A model generated the notes under the pieces. It was not told where the DNA came from and did no database searches. It saw only the letters and a list, made by a program, of their open reading frames with translations. A stretch of DNA of 14,929 nucleotides from an uncultured Hungatella sp. (lineage in GTDB: Bacteria; Bacillota; Clostridia; Lachnospirales; Lachnospiraceae), in the NCBI GenBank assembly GCA_910585645.1, contig CAJUFP010000110.1:1-14929 (forward strand), read 5' to 3'. The position numbers were made by a program, and so were the translations under genes. Each line of letters opens with the position of its first letter. Position 1 is the first letter of the stretch. Positions 6,575 through 14,127 of this stretch are shown piece after piece.

Positions 6575-8080
6575 TCAGTCTCTTTCCACCCCATACAATT
6601 TCCCGTACTTCTCTGTCAGATAGTCCACATAATACTGAGGGTTAAAATCCTCCCCGGTCACGTCTTTCAAGATCTGTCTGCTGGTCTTTAGCTTCCCGTA
6701 CCTGTGGATATGCTCCCGCAGAAATTCCCTTATGGGCCCAAGATCCCCTTTCCGCAAAAGGCCCTCAAAGTCCATCTGCCCCTTCATATAGTGGTACAGC
6801 TGGGCTCCGAAGGCGCTTCCCAGGGCATAGGAGGGAAAATACCCAAAGGACCCCTGGGACCAGTGGATATCCTGCAAAACGCCCTCCGACACCTGTTTTG
6901 GCCGCACCCCTAAGTATTCCTCATACTTATCCGCCCAGATGTCCGGCAATTTCTCCACATCCAGATCTTCCTCAATGAGCATCTTCTCGATCTCATACCG
7001 GATCAGCACATGAAGGCTGTAGGTCAGCTCGTCCGCCTGGGTCCGTATCAGGCTCGGTTCCACCTTGTTGATGCCCCGGACAAACCGCTCCATGGTCACA
7101 CTGCCCAGCTGCTCGGGAAATCTCTCCTGAAGTTTTTCGTACACAGGAATCCAGAAATTCTCGTTCCTGCCGATGATATTCTCAAAAAAGCGGGACTGGG
7201 ATTCATGCATGCCCATGGAAGTCCCCTGCCCTACCAGGGTCTGAGTCAGCTCATCCGGGATCCCAAGCTCGTAGATGGCATGGCCCGACTCATGGATCAC
7301 AGAAAACAGGGAATCATCCACATGGTCATTATAGCTGGTGGTAATGCGCACATCCTTGTTGTGAAGGTTTGTGGTAAATGGGTGGGCGCTGACCGCCATA
7401 ACGCCCCGGTCAAAATCAAACCCCACATACTCCGCAAAGAACCGCCCGACGGCCTCCTGGTCCTCCTCCCTGTAATCCCCTGTGAGAAAGCCATTGTCAA
7501 TGGTCTTGCCGCTGTCTGTCAGTTTCTTAAGAAACGGGACCAGCTGCTCCTTCAGGACGCCGAAAAACCGGTCCAAAGTCTCCACGTCAAATCCCTTCTC
7601 ATAGTCATAAAGCATCACATCGTAGAGCCTCTGCCCCTCCTTAGCCCGGTAGGAGGCAAACTTTTTCGTGTACTCCACGATCTTTTTCAGCACCGGGGCA
7701 AAGCTGTCAAAATCATTTTCCTTCTTTGCCCTGGCCCAGATGCCTGTGGAGCGGGCTGTCAGCTCCGCAAACTCCCGGTACTCCTCCTTTGGAACCCGCT
7801 CCAGCCTCTCCATCTCCTCTTTCAGCTCCCGGACAACGGCACGCTCCACCTGGGTAAGGCTGTCCCTTTCCTCTTCGCACCGCCTTACCAACTCCTTTAC
7901 CCGTTGATCCGTGATCACGGAAAAATACTCTCCGGACAGAATTCCCACCACCCTGGTGGTGTTTCTCTCCGCCTCCTTTGGCGCCAGGGTCTCATTGTCC
8001 CACTCAAACAGGATCTTGGCAGTCTGAAACGCCAGGACCCGCTCCAGATAGGGCTTTAACTCCTCATATGCATGGTTCAT
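6575..8080 (-). CDS. M32 family metallocarboxypeptidase (carboxypeptidase Taq type)
   Basis: This cytoplasmic zinc carboxypeptidase is predicted to remove C-terminal residues from peptides. With start 8080 the protein has 501 residues, the normal family length. Zinc site HESGH (263-267) is complete, with the third ligand Glu293 in HESQSRFFEN. Other family blocks are HPF (233-235), DVRITT (243-248), RTQADELTYSLH (346-357) and SFGYFPSY (411-418). I chose 8080 because AAGGAG lies about 10 bases upstream and family homology begins here; the longer frame to 8206 adds 42 residues without a ribosome site and runs through the promoter region. It has no signal peptide. It lies immediately upstream of the peptide importer on the same strand but probably has its own transcript, which fits hydrolysis of imported peptides. 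Confidence 0.95.
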   Translation of the reverse strand: MNHAYEELKPYLERVLAFQTAKILFEWDNETLAPKEAERNTTRVVGILSGEYFSVITDQRVKELVRRCEEERDSLTQVERAVVRELKEEMERLERVPKEEYREFAELTARSTGIWARAKKENDFDSFAPVLKKIVEYTKKFASYRAKEGQRLYDVMLYDYEKGFDVETLDRFFGVLKEQLVPFLKKLTDSGKTIDNGFLTGDYREEDQEAVGRFFAEYVGFDFDRGVMAVSAHPFTTNLHNKDVRITTSYNDHVDDSLFSVIHESGHAIYELGIPDELTQTLVGQGTSMGMHESQSRFFENIIGRNENFWIPVYEKLQERFPEQLGSVTMERFVRGINKVEPSLIRTQADELTYSLHVLIRYEIEKMLIEEDLDVEKLPDIWADKYEEYLGVRPKQVSEGVLQDIHWSQGSFGYFPSYALGSAFGAQLYHYMKGQMDFEGLLRKGDLGPIREFLREHIHRYGKLKTSRQILKDVTGEDFNPQYYVDYLTEKYGKLYGVERD

Positions 8081-8122
8081 GGTTACAGATCTCCTTTTTC
8101 TTTCAGGCAATTTAGTTTCTGT

Positions 8123-8128
8123 ATTATA
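8123..8128 (-). promoter_or_regulatory. Candidate -10 element for the M32 peptidase gene
   Basis: A perfect TATAAT on the minus strand lies about 43 bases upstream of the start codon at 8080. No good -35 is found at 16-18 bases, so this is a partial promoter call. Confidence 0.4.
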
Positions 8129-8204
8129 GTGTACAGATTCTCCCTTATCATGCCACAAAACAAAAGAATTTGCAACCGCCATTGCCGGCCCGGGCCGTCC
8201 ACAC

Positions 8205-8240
8205 AAAAAGCGGATGGCCCATTGTCTAAGGCATCCGCTT
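8205..8240 (-). terminator. Intrinsic terminator after the SleB-family hydrolase gene
   Basis: On the minus strand AAGCGGATG (8240-8232) pairs with CATCCGCTT (8216-8208) with further GCC/GGC pairing inside. The stem runs into a five-base U-tract (8209-8205). It lies 76 bases past the hydrolase stop codon and upstream of the M32 promoter region, so it separates the two transcription units. Confidence 0.8.
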
Positions 8241-8315
8241 CATTGGCAATCCCGATCCGGTCAGACGTTCAGATTCTCTATACTCTCACAATACCCCCGC
8301 CCCTTACTTACTCAC

Positions 8316-9095
8316 TCAGCGATAACAGTATTTGTGATACCTTGTCTGGGCGTAAAGCCCGCTGCCCTGCCGAAATCCTGCCTGGTACACCACGCTTGCC
8401 GGAAGGATGCTGCCGTTCTCCAAAAGCCACTTGGCGTTTCTCCAGTTGGCCGGCGTAGGCTCCCGGTAATAATTCCCGTCCCTGGTGCAGGCATACTGCC
8501 CTCTCTGGAACACCACGTCCTTTATAGTGTTGGGGTACGCGCCGTGGGCTCTGCGGTTTAAGATCACAGAGCCGATGTAAAGCTGCTCCTCATCCGGATA
8601 CCCCTGGCCTTCCCCGCAGATGGCGTGGGCCAGAATATACAGATCCTCCTCCGTGTAAGACGCAGGCTCAGGCTCTGTCTTTGCCTCCTCCGTCTGCTCC
8701 AGTTCCTTCATATATAGAAGAAGATGAGGCCCGTAGCCGGTTTTCTTTATCAGCTCCTCCAGCTCTGGCTGCCCTGTAAGGCTTTCCTGGATCCGTCCCT
8801 CCATAAGCTGCCCCATGGCCACATACTGGGCCTCCTCCTCTGTCTGACAAGTACCGGTGCCTTGGCCGGCTCCACCCTGGACACTGCCATCCTCTCCCGC
8901 GCTCTGGACCTTAGGGCTTTTCCCCTCCCCGTCGCTGCCGTCCACAGCTTCCTCGCTGACCCCGCCGGCCTCATAGCCGGACTCTGTATATTCTATTTCA
9001 TCTTCCCCGTTTTCCTCCGCCTGGACCGGCATGACCGCCACATAGGCAGCCGCCGCGGCGGACACCACCATTTTAATAATCGCGTTTTTTCTCAT
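8316..9095 (-). CDS. Secreted SleB/CwlJ-family cell wall hydrolase
   Basis: This predicted exported enzyme cleaves peptidoglycan; the family includes spore cortex-lytic enzymes. With start 9095 it has 259 residues: a signal peptide (MRKNAIIKMV then an Ala-rich core ending near VQA, 26), an acidic Ser/Gly/Glu linker to about 85, a short helical stretch (85-135) and the hydrolase domain (about 152-259). In that domain AICGEGQGYP carries the likely catalytic Glu162. It is followed by IGSVILNRRAHGAYPNTIKDVVFQRGQ (in segments 174-200), typical of the family. An alternative in-frame ATG at 9128 adds 11 residues but lies in a hairpin loop. The chosen start has AGAGAGG 12 bases upstream, though that site is buried in a hairpin. 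A specific sporulation role cannot be assigned from sequence. Confidence 0.88.
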   Translation of the reverse strand: MRKNAIIKMVVSAAAAAYVAVMPVQAEENGEDEIEYTESGYEAGGVSEEAVDGSDGEGKSPKVQSAGEDGSVQGGAGQGTGTCQTEEEAQYVAMGQLMEGRIQESLTGQPELEELIKKTGYGPHLLLYMKELEQTEEAKTEPEPASYTEEDLYILAHAICGEGQGYPDEEQLYIGSVILNRRAHGAYPNTIKDVVFQRGQYACTRDGNYYREPTPANWRNAKWLLENGSILPASVVYQAGFRQGSGLYAQTRYHKYCYR

Positions 9096-9096
9096 A

Positions 9097-9163
9097 AAAA
9101 AAGTGGACCTCTCTTTCCAAGACAGCATTTTTACTGTCTCTTATTATTTATGTCCACTTTTTT
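9097..9163. terminator. Bidirectional terminator-like hairpin abutting the hydrolase start codon
   Basis: AAAAAAGTGGAC (9097-9108) pairs perfectly with GTCCACTTTTTT (9152-9163), giving A/U runs on both sides. Inside, AGACAG (9120-9125) pairs with CTGTCT (9134-9139). On the minus strand the 3' arm is followed directly by the hydrolase ATG (9095), and the arm overlaps its likely ribosome site. It could terminate the upstream 252-residue gene, attenuate or repress the hydrolase message, or both. Confidence 0.6.
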
Positions 9164-9242
9164 ACATTTATTACATAATTATTAAAATCCGATTGCGTCA
9201 CCTTGTCGAAAAATCCGTCTTTCCCGCTTCCGGAAAGCTTTG

Positions 9243-9265
9243 GGGAAGCTTTGTGTTGGCTTCCC
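9243..9265 (-). other. Hairpin downstream of the charged hypothetical gene
   Basis: GGGAAGC (9243-9249) pairs with GCTTCCC (9259-9265) over a 9-base loop, about 20 bases past the stop of the upstream gene. There is no adjacent U-tract on the minus strand; further GC-rich pairing continues to about 9225. Confidence 0.35.
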
Positions 9266-9286
9266 ACTTTCCCAGTCATCAGGCCG

Positions 9287-10045
9287 TCAGACGCCTTCCT
9301 CCATAACCGCCTGGTAGGCTGCCAGCCCTTTGGCAAACTCCCCGCCCCCAACGTAGATCTCATCCATCTCCTTAAATTCCACCTCCTGCCACGGGCCTCC
9401 CGGCAATGGCCGGACTTCCCCTGCCATGGAATTAACCGGACGCCCGTAAATGATCCCCATCTCCTTTTCCACATATTGGTTTTCCTGCTTTTCCTTTAAC
9501 CGCTCCTCTTCCTCATACTCTTCCTGGCGCAGTTCCTTCTCCACCCTCTCCTTCTTGTGCCGCTCCCGGGCAGCCTTCTTCCTGTCCCTCTTCCTCTTGG
9601 CTTCGATCCTCTCCTGCTCTTCCTTCTGTTTCTTCTTATCCTTCTCCACCTGGCTGGGCTTTTTGTTCACCGCGGCGGCAGTGGCTTTCTCCGCTGCCTT
9701 GATCTGGGCCATGCGCATGATCTTTGTCTCGGCGTCCTCCTCCCTGGCCGAGCCCATCTGCGCCATCTTCTCCATCATGATCCGGTCCGCCTCCTCCTTG
9801 GTGCGGCAGTTCTTCAGCTGCTCCTCGTAGGCCGCCCGCTCCCGCTCCATAGCCATGGCCAGGTCGTAAAGGGCCGGGGCGTACCTCCTCAAAAATGCCT
9901 TCTCCTCCGCCGTCAACCTTCCTCCGGCCATCAGCTTATGGCGGATCCTCTCTAACTTCCTTCGGATGGCGGCCCTGCTCTTTGACGTTTTGTCAGAAGA
10001 AACCTCCCGAAACAGCGATTTATCCCACCCATTGATCTGCTTCAT
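9287..10045 (-). CDS. Charged coiled-coil hypothetical protein
   Basis: This 252-residue protein has no family I recognise. It is very rich in Lys, Arg and Glu. Residues 21-75 look helical and basic. From about 132 to 195 there is an almost uninterrupted Lys/Arg/Glu/Gln run expected to form a single long helix or coiled coil. A short Gly/Pro-containing tail follows (about 197-240, including YGRPVNS and GGGEFAKGL). There is no signal peptide or membrane segment. The start at 10045 has GGGGTG 5 bases upstream, and codon use matches the GC-rich neighbours, so it looks like a real gene of the host background. It is the last gene before the AT-rich segment. Function unknown. Confidence 0.7.
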   Translation of the reverse strand: MKQINGWDKSLFREVSSDKTSKSRAAIRRKLERIRHKLMAGGRLTAEEKAFLRRYAPALYDLAMAMERERAAYEEQLKNCRTKEEADRIMMEKMAQMGSAREEDAETKIMRMAQIKAAEKATAAAVNKKPSQVEKDKKKQKEEQERIEAKRKRDRKKAARERHKKERVEKELRQEEYEEEERLKEKQENQYVEKEMGIIYGRPVNSMAGEVRPLPGGPWQEVEFKEMDEIYVGGGEFAKGLAAYQAVMEEGV

Positions 10046-10166
10046 ACACTCACCCCGCTTTTTTGCGCAATATCCACGAAAAAATCTACGAAAGTTTCTA
10101 TATATGGTATTTCGTCTTGAATAGGGGATTGGATAAGGGTTGAAAAGTCGGTATTTCCCTTTCGGC

Positions 10167-11577
10167 TTATAATATTTCTATTTCACAAAAATGTTCTTTT
10201 GTCTTTTCCTTAATCTGCCTGATCGCTTCTTTGGGTGTACTGTCTATCTTCAGTTCAAGAATCATAGCATCCACGTTTCGACGTTCCGGATAGAAAATAA
10301 AATCCACATAACCTTCACCAGCCTTATCCTCACGTTCCACGCGATATTTATCTCGCGCCGCAAGATAAACAAGATTGACTACAGCGGACAGTTCAATCTC
10401 ACTGTTATATGAAAATATAGGCGCTTCTGTATTATGAACCATCTTCAAAATTTCAGCCATTGTACTGGTATCGCCGGCCAATGTAGCTTTCAGCATCTTT
10501 TCAGATGCCTTGGCCAGATTATATACATAACCTAGAGATTCTTTTGTCATTAAAAGAATCCGAAACTGCTCCATGATCTCCCGATTTGGTATAAACACTT
10601 TACCCTCTTTATAAGTCAAAAGCCCGTAAATCACCATTGCCGAATAAATCTGATCCTTACTCTCAAGTTCCATGGAAACAGCCGCGTAGTTCTGGATATC
10701 TGTATCAACTCCTTCCCCGGATATCATAAGAATCAAATCCTCTCTGACATCAGCGATAAGGTTGCGGATATAATAAAATATATCCATCATACCATATCCG
10801 CAGATCCTCTCTTGATATTTCCAGCCGCTCAGTCATATCCAGATATCTTTCAAACAGCACATCTACTTCTTCCACAAGAAATCCAAAATACTCACTAAAC
10901 TTTTTCTTAGTTGCCATATCGTACTCTAGAAACATATTCAACTCTGACCCGCTGGAATATTTGGAAATAGGAAGAATACCAGTCATATAAGCCAGCTCTA
11001 CATATGCCTGCCCTTTCAAAAGATCTCTCAAAAAACCAAGAAAGCTCTCTTTATCTTTCTCAGAAATAAAAGATTTATGGAAAATAGCATCCCATTCATC
11101 CATAATAAACATAAACTTATCATCTGTATTCTCAAAAACCATCTGTAGGACATCCCAGACAGCATCTCCGATATCTATGTTTAACTCCGGATACGCATCC
11201 GCAAGATCCTGGTTTATACCGTCCTGAACACGGTCAATATATGACGCATAATCGCGACATCCCCTTGGCATACGACTGAAATCGATAAAAATAATATTGT
11301 GTTTATTGAGATGATTATGATAATAACCGTCCCTGGAGACAGCTAGTCCCTGAAAAATCTCCTCCCCATCTCCCGCCTTTCCAAAAAACGCTCCAATCAT
11401 ATTAGCCATAACACTCTTTCCAAAACGTCTGGGCCTGGTGATGCATAAAAAACGCTTTTCCTTTTCCAGCGAAGGGATCAGCTGGCTGATCAAATCCGTT
11501 TTATCAACAAAATAGGTGTCTTTTACCATAGAACGATAATTTTCAAACGGCAGTTTGCTGTTTAGATATCTCCCCAT
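10167..11577 (-). pseudogene. Decayed AAA-ATPase-like / PD-(D/E)XK (DUF1703-type) gene, frameshifted
   Basis: Two adjacent frames form one broken gene. The first (11577-10750) encodes the AAA-ATPase-like half: ITRPRRFGKS around 46-55 as the phosphate-binding loop, and FIMDEWD (157-163) as the Walker B-like strand. It ends abnormally just after WYDGY. The second (10790-10167) resumes with FYYIRN and carries the nuclease half, with YVDFIFYP (161-168) and ILELK (177-181) giving the D...E-x-K core. In intact members WYDGY and YYIRN are separated by a few dozen residues, so a small deletion here removed them and shifted the frame. After EAIRQIK the protein jumps to TKEHFCEIEIL, skipping the segment that normally joins these, which suggests a second in-frame deletion. 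The start has AAAGGAG 10 bases upstream. The family comprises many near-identical clostridial paralogues of unknown biological role. Confidence 0.8.
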
Positions 11578-11722
11578 ATACGATTGACTCCTTTTCCGAT
11601 TTCCTCATTGAAATCACGATTTTTCATACTTTTCCGCCGTCCATGTCTTATTCCGGCTTTTCAACTCCTTCCCATCCATAATCACATTTGTAGTCAAAAC
11701 GGCAAAGACTCACCCCGCTTCC
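11578..11722. other. AT-rich spacer between two gene relics
   Basis: No credible gene is present. On the minus strand a 21-codon frame beginning MDGKELKSRNKTW (11679-11614) is open but has no convincing ribosome site. It may be a further relic, but I could not assign it. Confidence 0.3.
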
Positions 11723-12059
11723 TCAACAGACTCCCTCTATGAGAATCTTATCTCCCAAAATAATCTCCTTTACTCCAACTTTTTTCTTTTTATTAAAGTT
11801 AAAACTCAGCATATACCCCTTATTCGCATCATAATGGTCAAGATATCCCATCAGCTGTTCCTCCCCGCCGGATCTTCCGGTGCAAATGTTTCACATCATA
11901 AACTCCCGCCAGGATCACGGACTGAAACGTGGGATTCCGGTCTCGGCAAATGCCTTTGAAAATGTATTTTCGTCACGGAACTTGGCGCTGCTCATCTGAT
12001 TTTCAAAATCCAGGCTGATCACATCCCTGTCTGTTATCTTCCCTAACTTACTATCTGCC
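11723..12059 (-). pseudogene. Fragmented remnant of a second AAA-ATPase/PD-(D/E)XK gene
   Basis: Three short pieces in different minus-strand frames line up in the order expected of a clostridial ATP-binding protein with a C-terminal nuclease domain. The first (12059 downward) reads KLGKITDRDVISLDFE...FSKAFA, like the N-terminal region of the family. It runs to a stop in the middle of the next piece, TFQSVILAGVYDVKHLHRKI, which is in another frame; this is the family's highly conserved SVILAGVYDVK block. The third, in yet another frame, is EEQLMGYLDHYDANKGYML followed by SFNFNKKKKVGVKEIILGDKILIEG, which is the family's standard C-terminus, ending in TGA at 11723. Large internal parts are missing, so the gene is dead. 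It is distinct from the neighbouring relic. Confidence 0.72.
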
Positions 12060-12136
12060 TAAAGATTACCATACAAGGGGGGAAGGCAAGGGAATCATGG
12101 TTTTCCCTCCCAGCTCCTGGGGTTACAGCAACCTGA

Positions 12137-12781
12137 TCATATTGCTTTATTCATTTTGCTCACCTCATCCGCGATTAATCTCTCATATGTTCTATAAGAC
12201 GCTATGGCTGAGATTACCCTCAGAGATATCTTATCTCTGTCATTATACACGCTCATTGGAATCTGAAGATTTAAAATATCCTCTTCTTTAAATCGCGGAT
12301 GCTGACTTCCTTCTACAGAATTCGCGAATACTAACTGCGCTGCTTCAGAAAGCAGAAAAGGCACAAGATACGCGATTGACTCCTTATCTCTTGACCTTAA
12401 AACATAAAACTCCGTCGAAGCTCCAAGGATCTCATTTTCCGTTTCAATATCAACATACGCAACCTGCCTTAAATAAGGTCTAAGCCGCGAAATGATCACA
12501 TCACCCTTTCTCAATATTTTTTTATTGCTATTAATGGAATCTGTCCTTTCCGAGTTTGTATTCAAATATCCACCCATAGCGTCAGAAGTATTAATTTGTA
12601 TAACGCTTATCCCCTTTGCCTGTTTTGTTGTCAATATCTCATTGGACAACTCAATTATTTCAGAGATAAAAATAGATTCCTCACTATGTATGAGCATGCG
12701 CCTCTTCGGATTATAACGTTCAGGTGTTAATACAAATCCCATCCCCAGTTGCTTACTTGATCTTATTACACAGATCGCCAA
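12137..12781 (-). CDS. Half-length HsdS-like specificity subunit (single target-recognition domain)
   Basis: This 214-residue protein should supply DNA sequence recognition to the adjacent methyltransferase. Residues about 20-175 look like one target-recognition domain, with the conserved block KGDVIISRLRPYLRQVAYV (92-110) and the end-of-domain motif SQHPRFKEEDILNLQIP (159-175). A single C-terminal helix follows (about 182-212) in place of a second domain. Classical Type I S subunits have two such domains and are about twice as long. Half-length S proteins work as dimers and read palindromic, interrupted sites. The frame starts with TTG at 12781, 6 bases after the methyltransferase stop codon, with only a weak GGTGGTGA site overlapping that stop; expression is probably coupled to the upstream gene. 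Confidence 0.82.
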   Translation of the reverse strand: MAICVIRSSKQLGMGFVLTPERYNPKRRMLIHSEESIFISEIIELSNEILTTKQAKGISVIQINTSDAMGGYLNTNSERTDSINSNKKILRKGDVIISRLRPYLRQVAYVDIETENEILGASTEFYVLRSRDKESIAYLVPFLLSEAAQLVFANSVEGSQHPRFKEEDILNLQIPMSVYNDRDKISLRVISAIASYRTYERLIADEVSKMNKAI

Positions 12782-12787
12782 ATCAGA

Positions 12788-14014
12788 TCACCACCCTATA
12801 TTTTCTCTTTCCTTAAATTCCTCAAAACTTACTAAAATACTGTCCAGATCATGATCTATCTCAGACCAAGTATGTTTATCACTTTTATATAAAACATTTC
12901 CCCTTTTATCCTTTCCGGCTTTCTCGCTTATTCCAAAGAAGATTTTCTCTTCATTTTTGTTCCTTTTTTCACGTTTTTGCAAAAATAATATACTGGTCTT
13001 TATGGCGGTATGGGGCATAAAAGTATTTCTCGGAATACCAACCACACCTATTATCCGACATTTATCATGGATCCATTTTCTCAATTCTTCGTTTTCTTTA
13101 CTTCCAAAAATATTATCCGGAAGAACGATCGACATCCTGCCATTAGGCTTTAGCAATTCTATACATCTTTCTACAAATAAAATATCTCTTTCTATTCTGG
13201 ATTTACCGGACGCCACAGTATAATTCTCTAATATTTCAGCTTCCGTTATTTCACCGGCAAACGGGGGATTGGTCATGATCACGTCGAATAAATCTCTTTG
13301 CTTTTCAATACGCAGTATATCTTCTATGGTGGTAATATCTTCTCCTTTTCCCGATTTATTATGTTTCACCAGACTATTCAGTCTGAAAATATGAGCCTCC
13401 CTCAGTCCTGACACATTCATCAGCAATCTGGCGACCCTGACCGGTAAATTATCAAAATCAAATCCCCACAGATCACTTGCTTTAATCCCTGCGCCATTTA
13501 CAGAAGCATGATACAAAAAAGCTCCGGATCCAGTTGCCGGATCTAGAATTTTCTCCCCCGATTTTGGAGATATGAGCTTCACACAAAAATCCACAAGGTA
13601 TCTCGGTGTAAAATACTGTCCCTTGGCTCCCTTCTTCTCCTTTGAAACCAAAAACTCAAATATTCCGTCGATTCCTTCATATCCATTCTGAAACAGCGAA
13701 ACAGACTTTAATATGGAATTGCATATTTGGTATTGCTCCTCAGATATCAAAAAGCGTTCTTCTGATAGCACCCCCGGCCATTTCCCATTAATCTTTTTTA
13801 ATTTTATATCTGCCGACTGGATATCTACCTCTTGCGGCTCATGATTCATTTCATTCCAAAGCTTTAGGATCACTAATTTAAATATTTCCTCAAATTCATT
13901 TTCGCCGGAGTTGGCAAGAACCACCTCCTCCAGCCGCTTATATACTCCCTCAAAAGTATCTGGCCTGGTTTTCCTTCTTGTCGCCAATATGTCCACCACC
14001 TCTTCACCTAACAT
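12788..14014 (-). CDS. HsdM-like N6-adenine DNA methyltransferase
   Basis: This 408-residue enzyme is predicted to methylate adenine at sites chosen by the adjacent S subunit, using S-adenosylmethionine. The N-terminal helical domain (about 1-125) is followed by GQYFTPR (132-138), the AdoMet-binding motif I DPATGSGAF (158-166) and the catalytic motif NPPF (249-252). Further family features are LLKPNGRMSIVLPD (287-300) and IPRNTF (327-332). The arrangement GQYFTP-DPATGSG-NPPF is typical of Type I M subunits, although this one is somewhat short for that class. The start at 14014 has AAGGAG with a long spacing of about 15 bases, but no upstream in-frame start is possible because of stops. It is first in a minus-strand operon with the S gene and diverges from the regulator gene. 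Confidence 0.92.
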   Translation of the reverse strand: MLGEEVVDILATRRKTRPDTFEGVYKRLEEVVLANSGENEFEEIFKLVILKLWNEMNHEPQEVDIQSADIKLKKINGKWPGVLSEERFLISEEQYQICNSILKSVSLFQNGYEGIDGIFEFLVSKEKKGAKGQYFTPRYLVDFCVKLISPKSGEKILDPATGSGAFLYHASVNGAGIKASDLWGFDFDNLPVRVARLLMNVSGLREAHIFRLNSLVKHNKSGKGEDITTIEDILRIEKQRDLFDVIMTNPPFAGEITEAEILENYTVASGKSRIERDILFVERCIELLKPNGRMSIVLPDNIFGSKENEELRKWIHDKCRIIGVVGIPRNTFMPHTAIKTSILFLQKREKRNKNEEKIFFGISEKAGKDKRGNVLYKSDKHTWSEIDHDLDSILVSFEEFKERENIGW

Positions 14015-14068
14015 AGGTTATCACAATCTCTCCTTTTTGTAAAGACTGCCGTCTCACACTTTCGTATT

Positions 14069-14097
14069 ATTCTATTTTGGAATATCCACATATGGAA
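14069..14097 (-). promoter_or_regulatory. Predicted promoter for the methyltransferase-specificity operon
   Basis: On the minus strand TTCCAT (14097-14092) and TAGAAT (14074-14069) are separated by exactly 17 bases. The -35 lies inside the second copy of the TGGAATAT direct repeat, so a protein bound there would occlude it. Confidence 0.5.
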
Positions 14098-14106
14098 TAT
14101 TATAAT
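14077..14106 (+). promoter_or_regulatory. Predicted promoter for the regulator-nuclease operon
   Basis: TTGGAA (14077-14082) is followed after 18 bases by a perfect TATAAT (14101-14106). Transcription would start near 14113, directly before the GGAGGT ribosome site, giving a very short leader. The -35 overlaps the first copy of the direct repeat. Confidence 0.55.
14078..14100. promoter_or_regulatory. Candidate operator: paired TGGAATAT direct repeats
   Basis: TGGAATAT occurs at 14078-14085 and 14093-14100, 15 bases apart centre to centre, with partial dyad character in between (ATATCC...GGAATAT). One copy overlaps the -35 of the rightward promoter; the other lies immediately upstream of its -10 and over the -35 of the leftward promoter. 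The adjacent small XRE regulator is the obvious candidate ligand. The sequence does not resemble the best-known C-box consensus, so the assignment is inference. Confidence 0.45.
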
Positions 14107-14127
14107 AACACATGGAGGTATGAAAAA

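Noticed and set aside
7010..8059. A 349-codon plus-strand frame opposite the M32 peptidase
   Set aside because: Antisense shadow of a gene with an intact catalytic motif; no ribosome site or recognisable domain.
8724..9185. A 153-codon plus-strand frame across the hydrolase gene
   Set aside because: Opposite strand of a recognised hydrolase and runs through the bidirectional hairpin; hydrophobic character reflects complementing acidic codons.
12109..12121. Short CCCAG/CTGGG hairpin downstream of the S gene as a terminator
   Set aside because: Only five base pairs and no U-tract on the minus strand.
12141..14014. A classical three-gene Type I (hsdRMS) system
   Set aside because: No hsdR translocase is visible, S is half length, and the partner nuclease is a small PD-(D/E)XK protein with a C-type regulator.
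14057..14066. ACTTTCGTA-like word recurring near 6378, 10095 and 14057 as a shared regulatory box
   Set aside because: Nine to ten bases, no symmetry, inconsistent placement relative to genes; within chance expectation or part of the repeat element at 6379.
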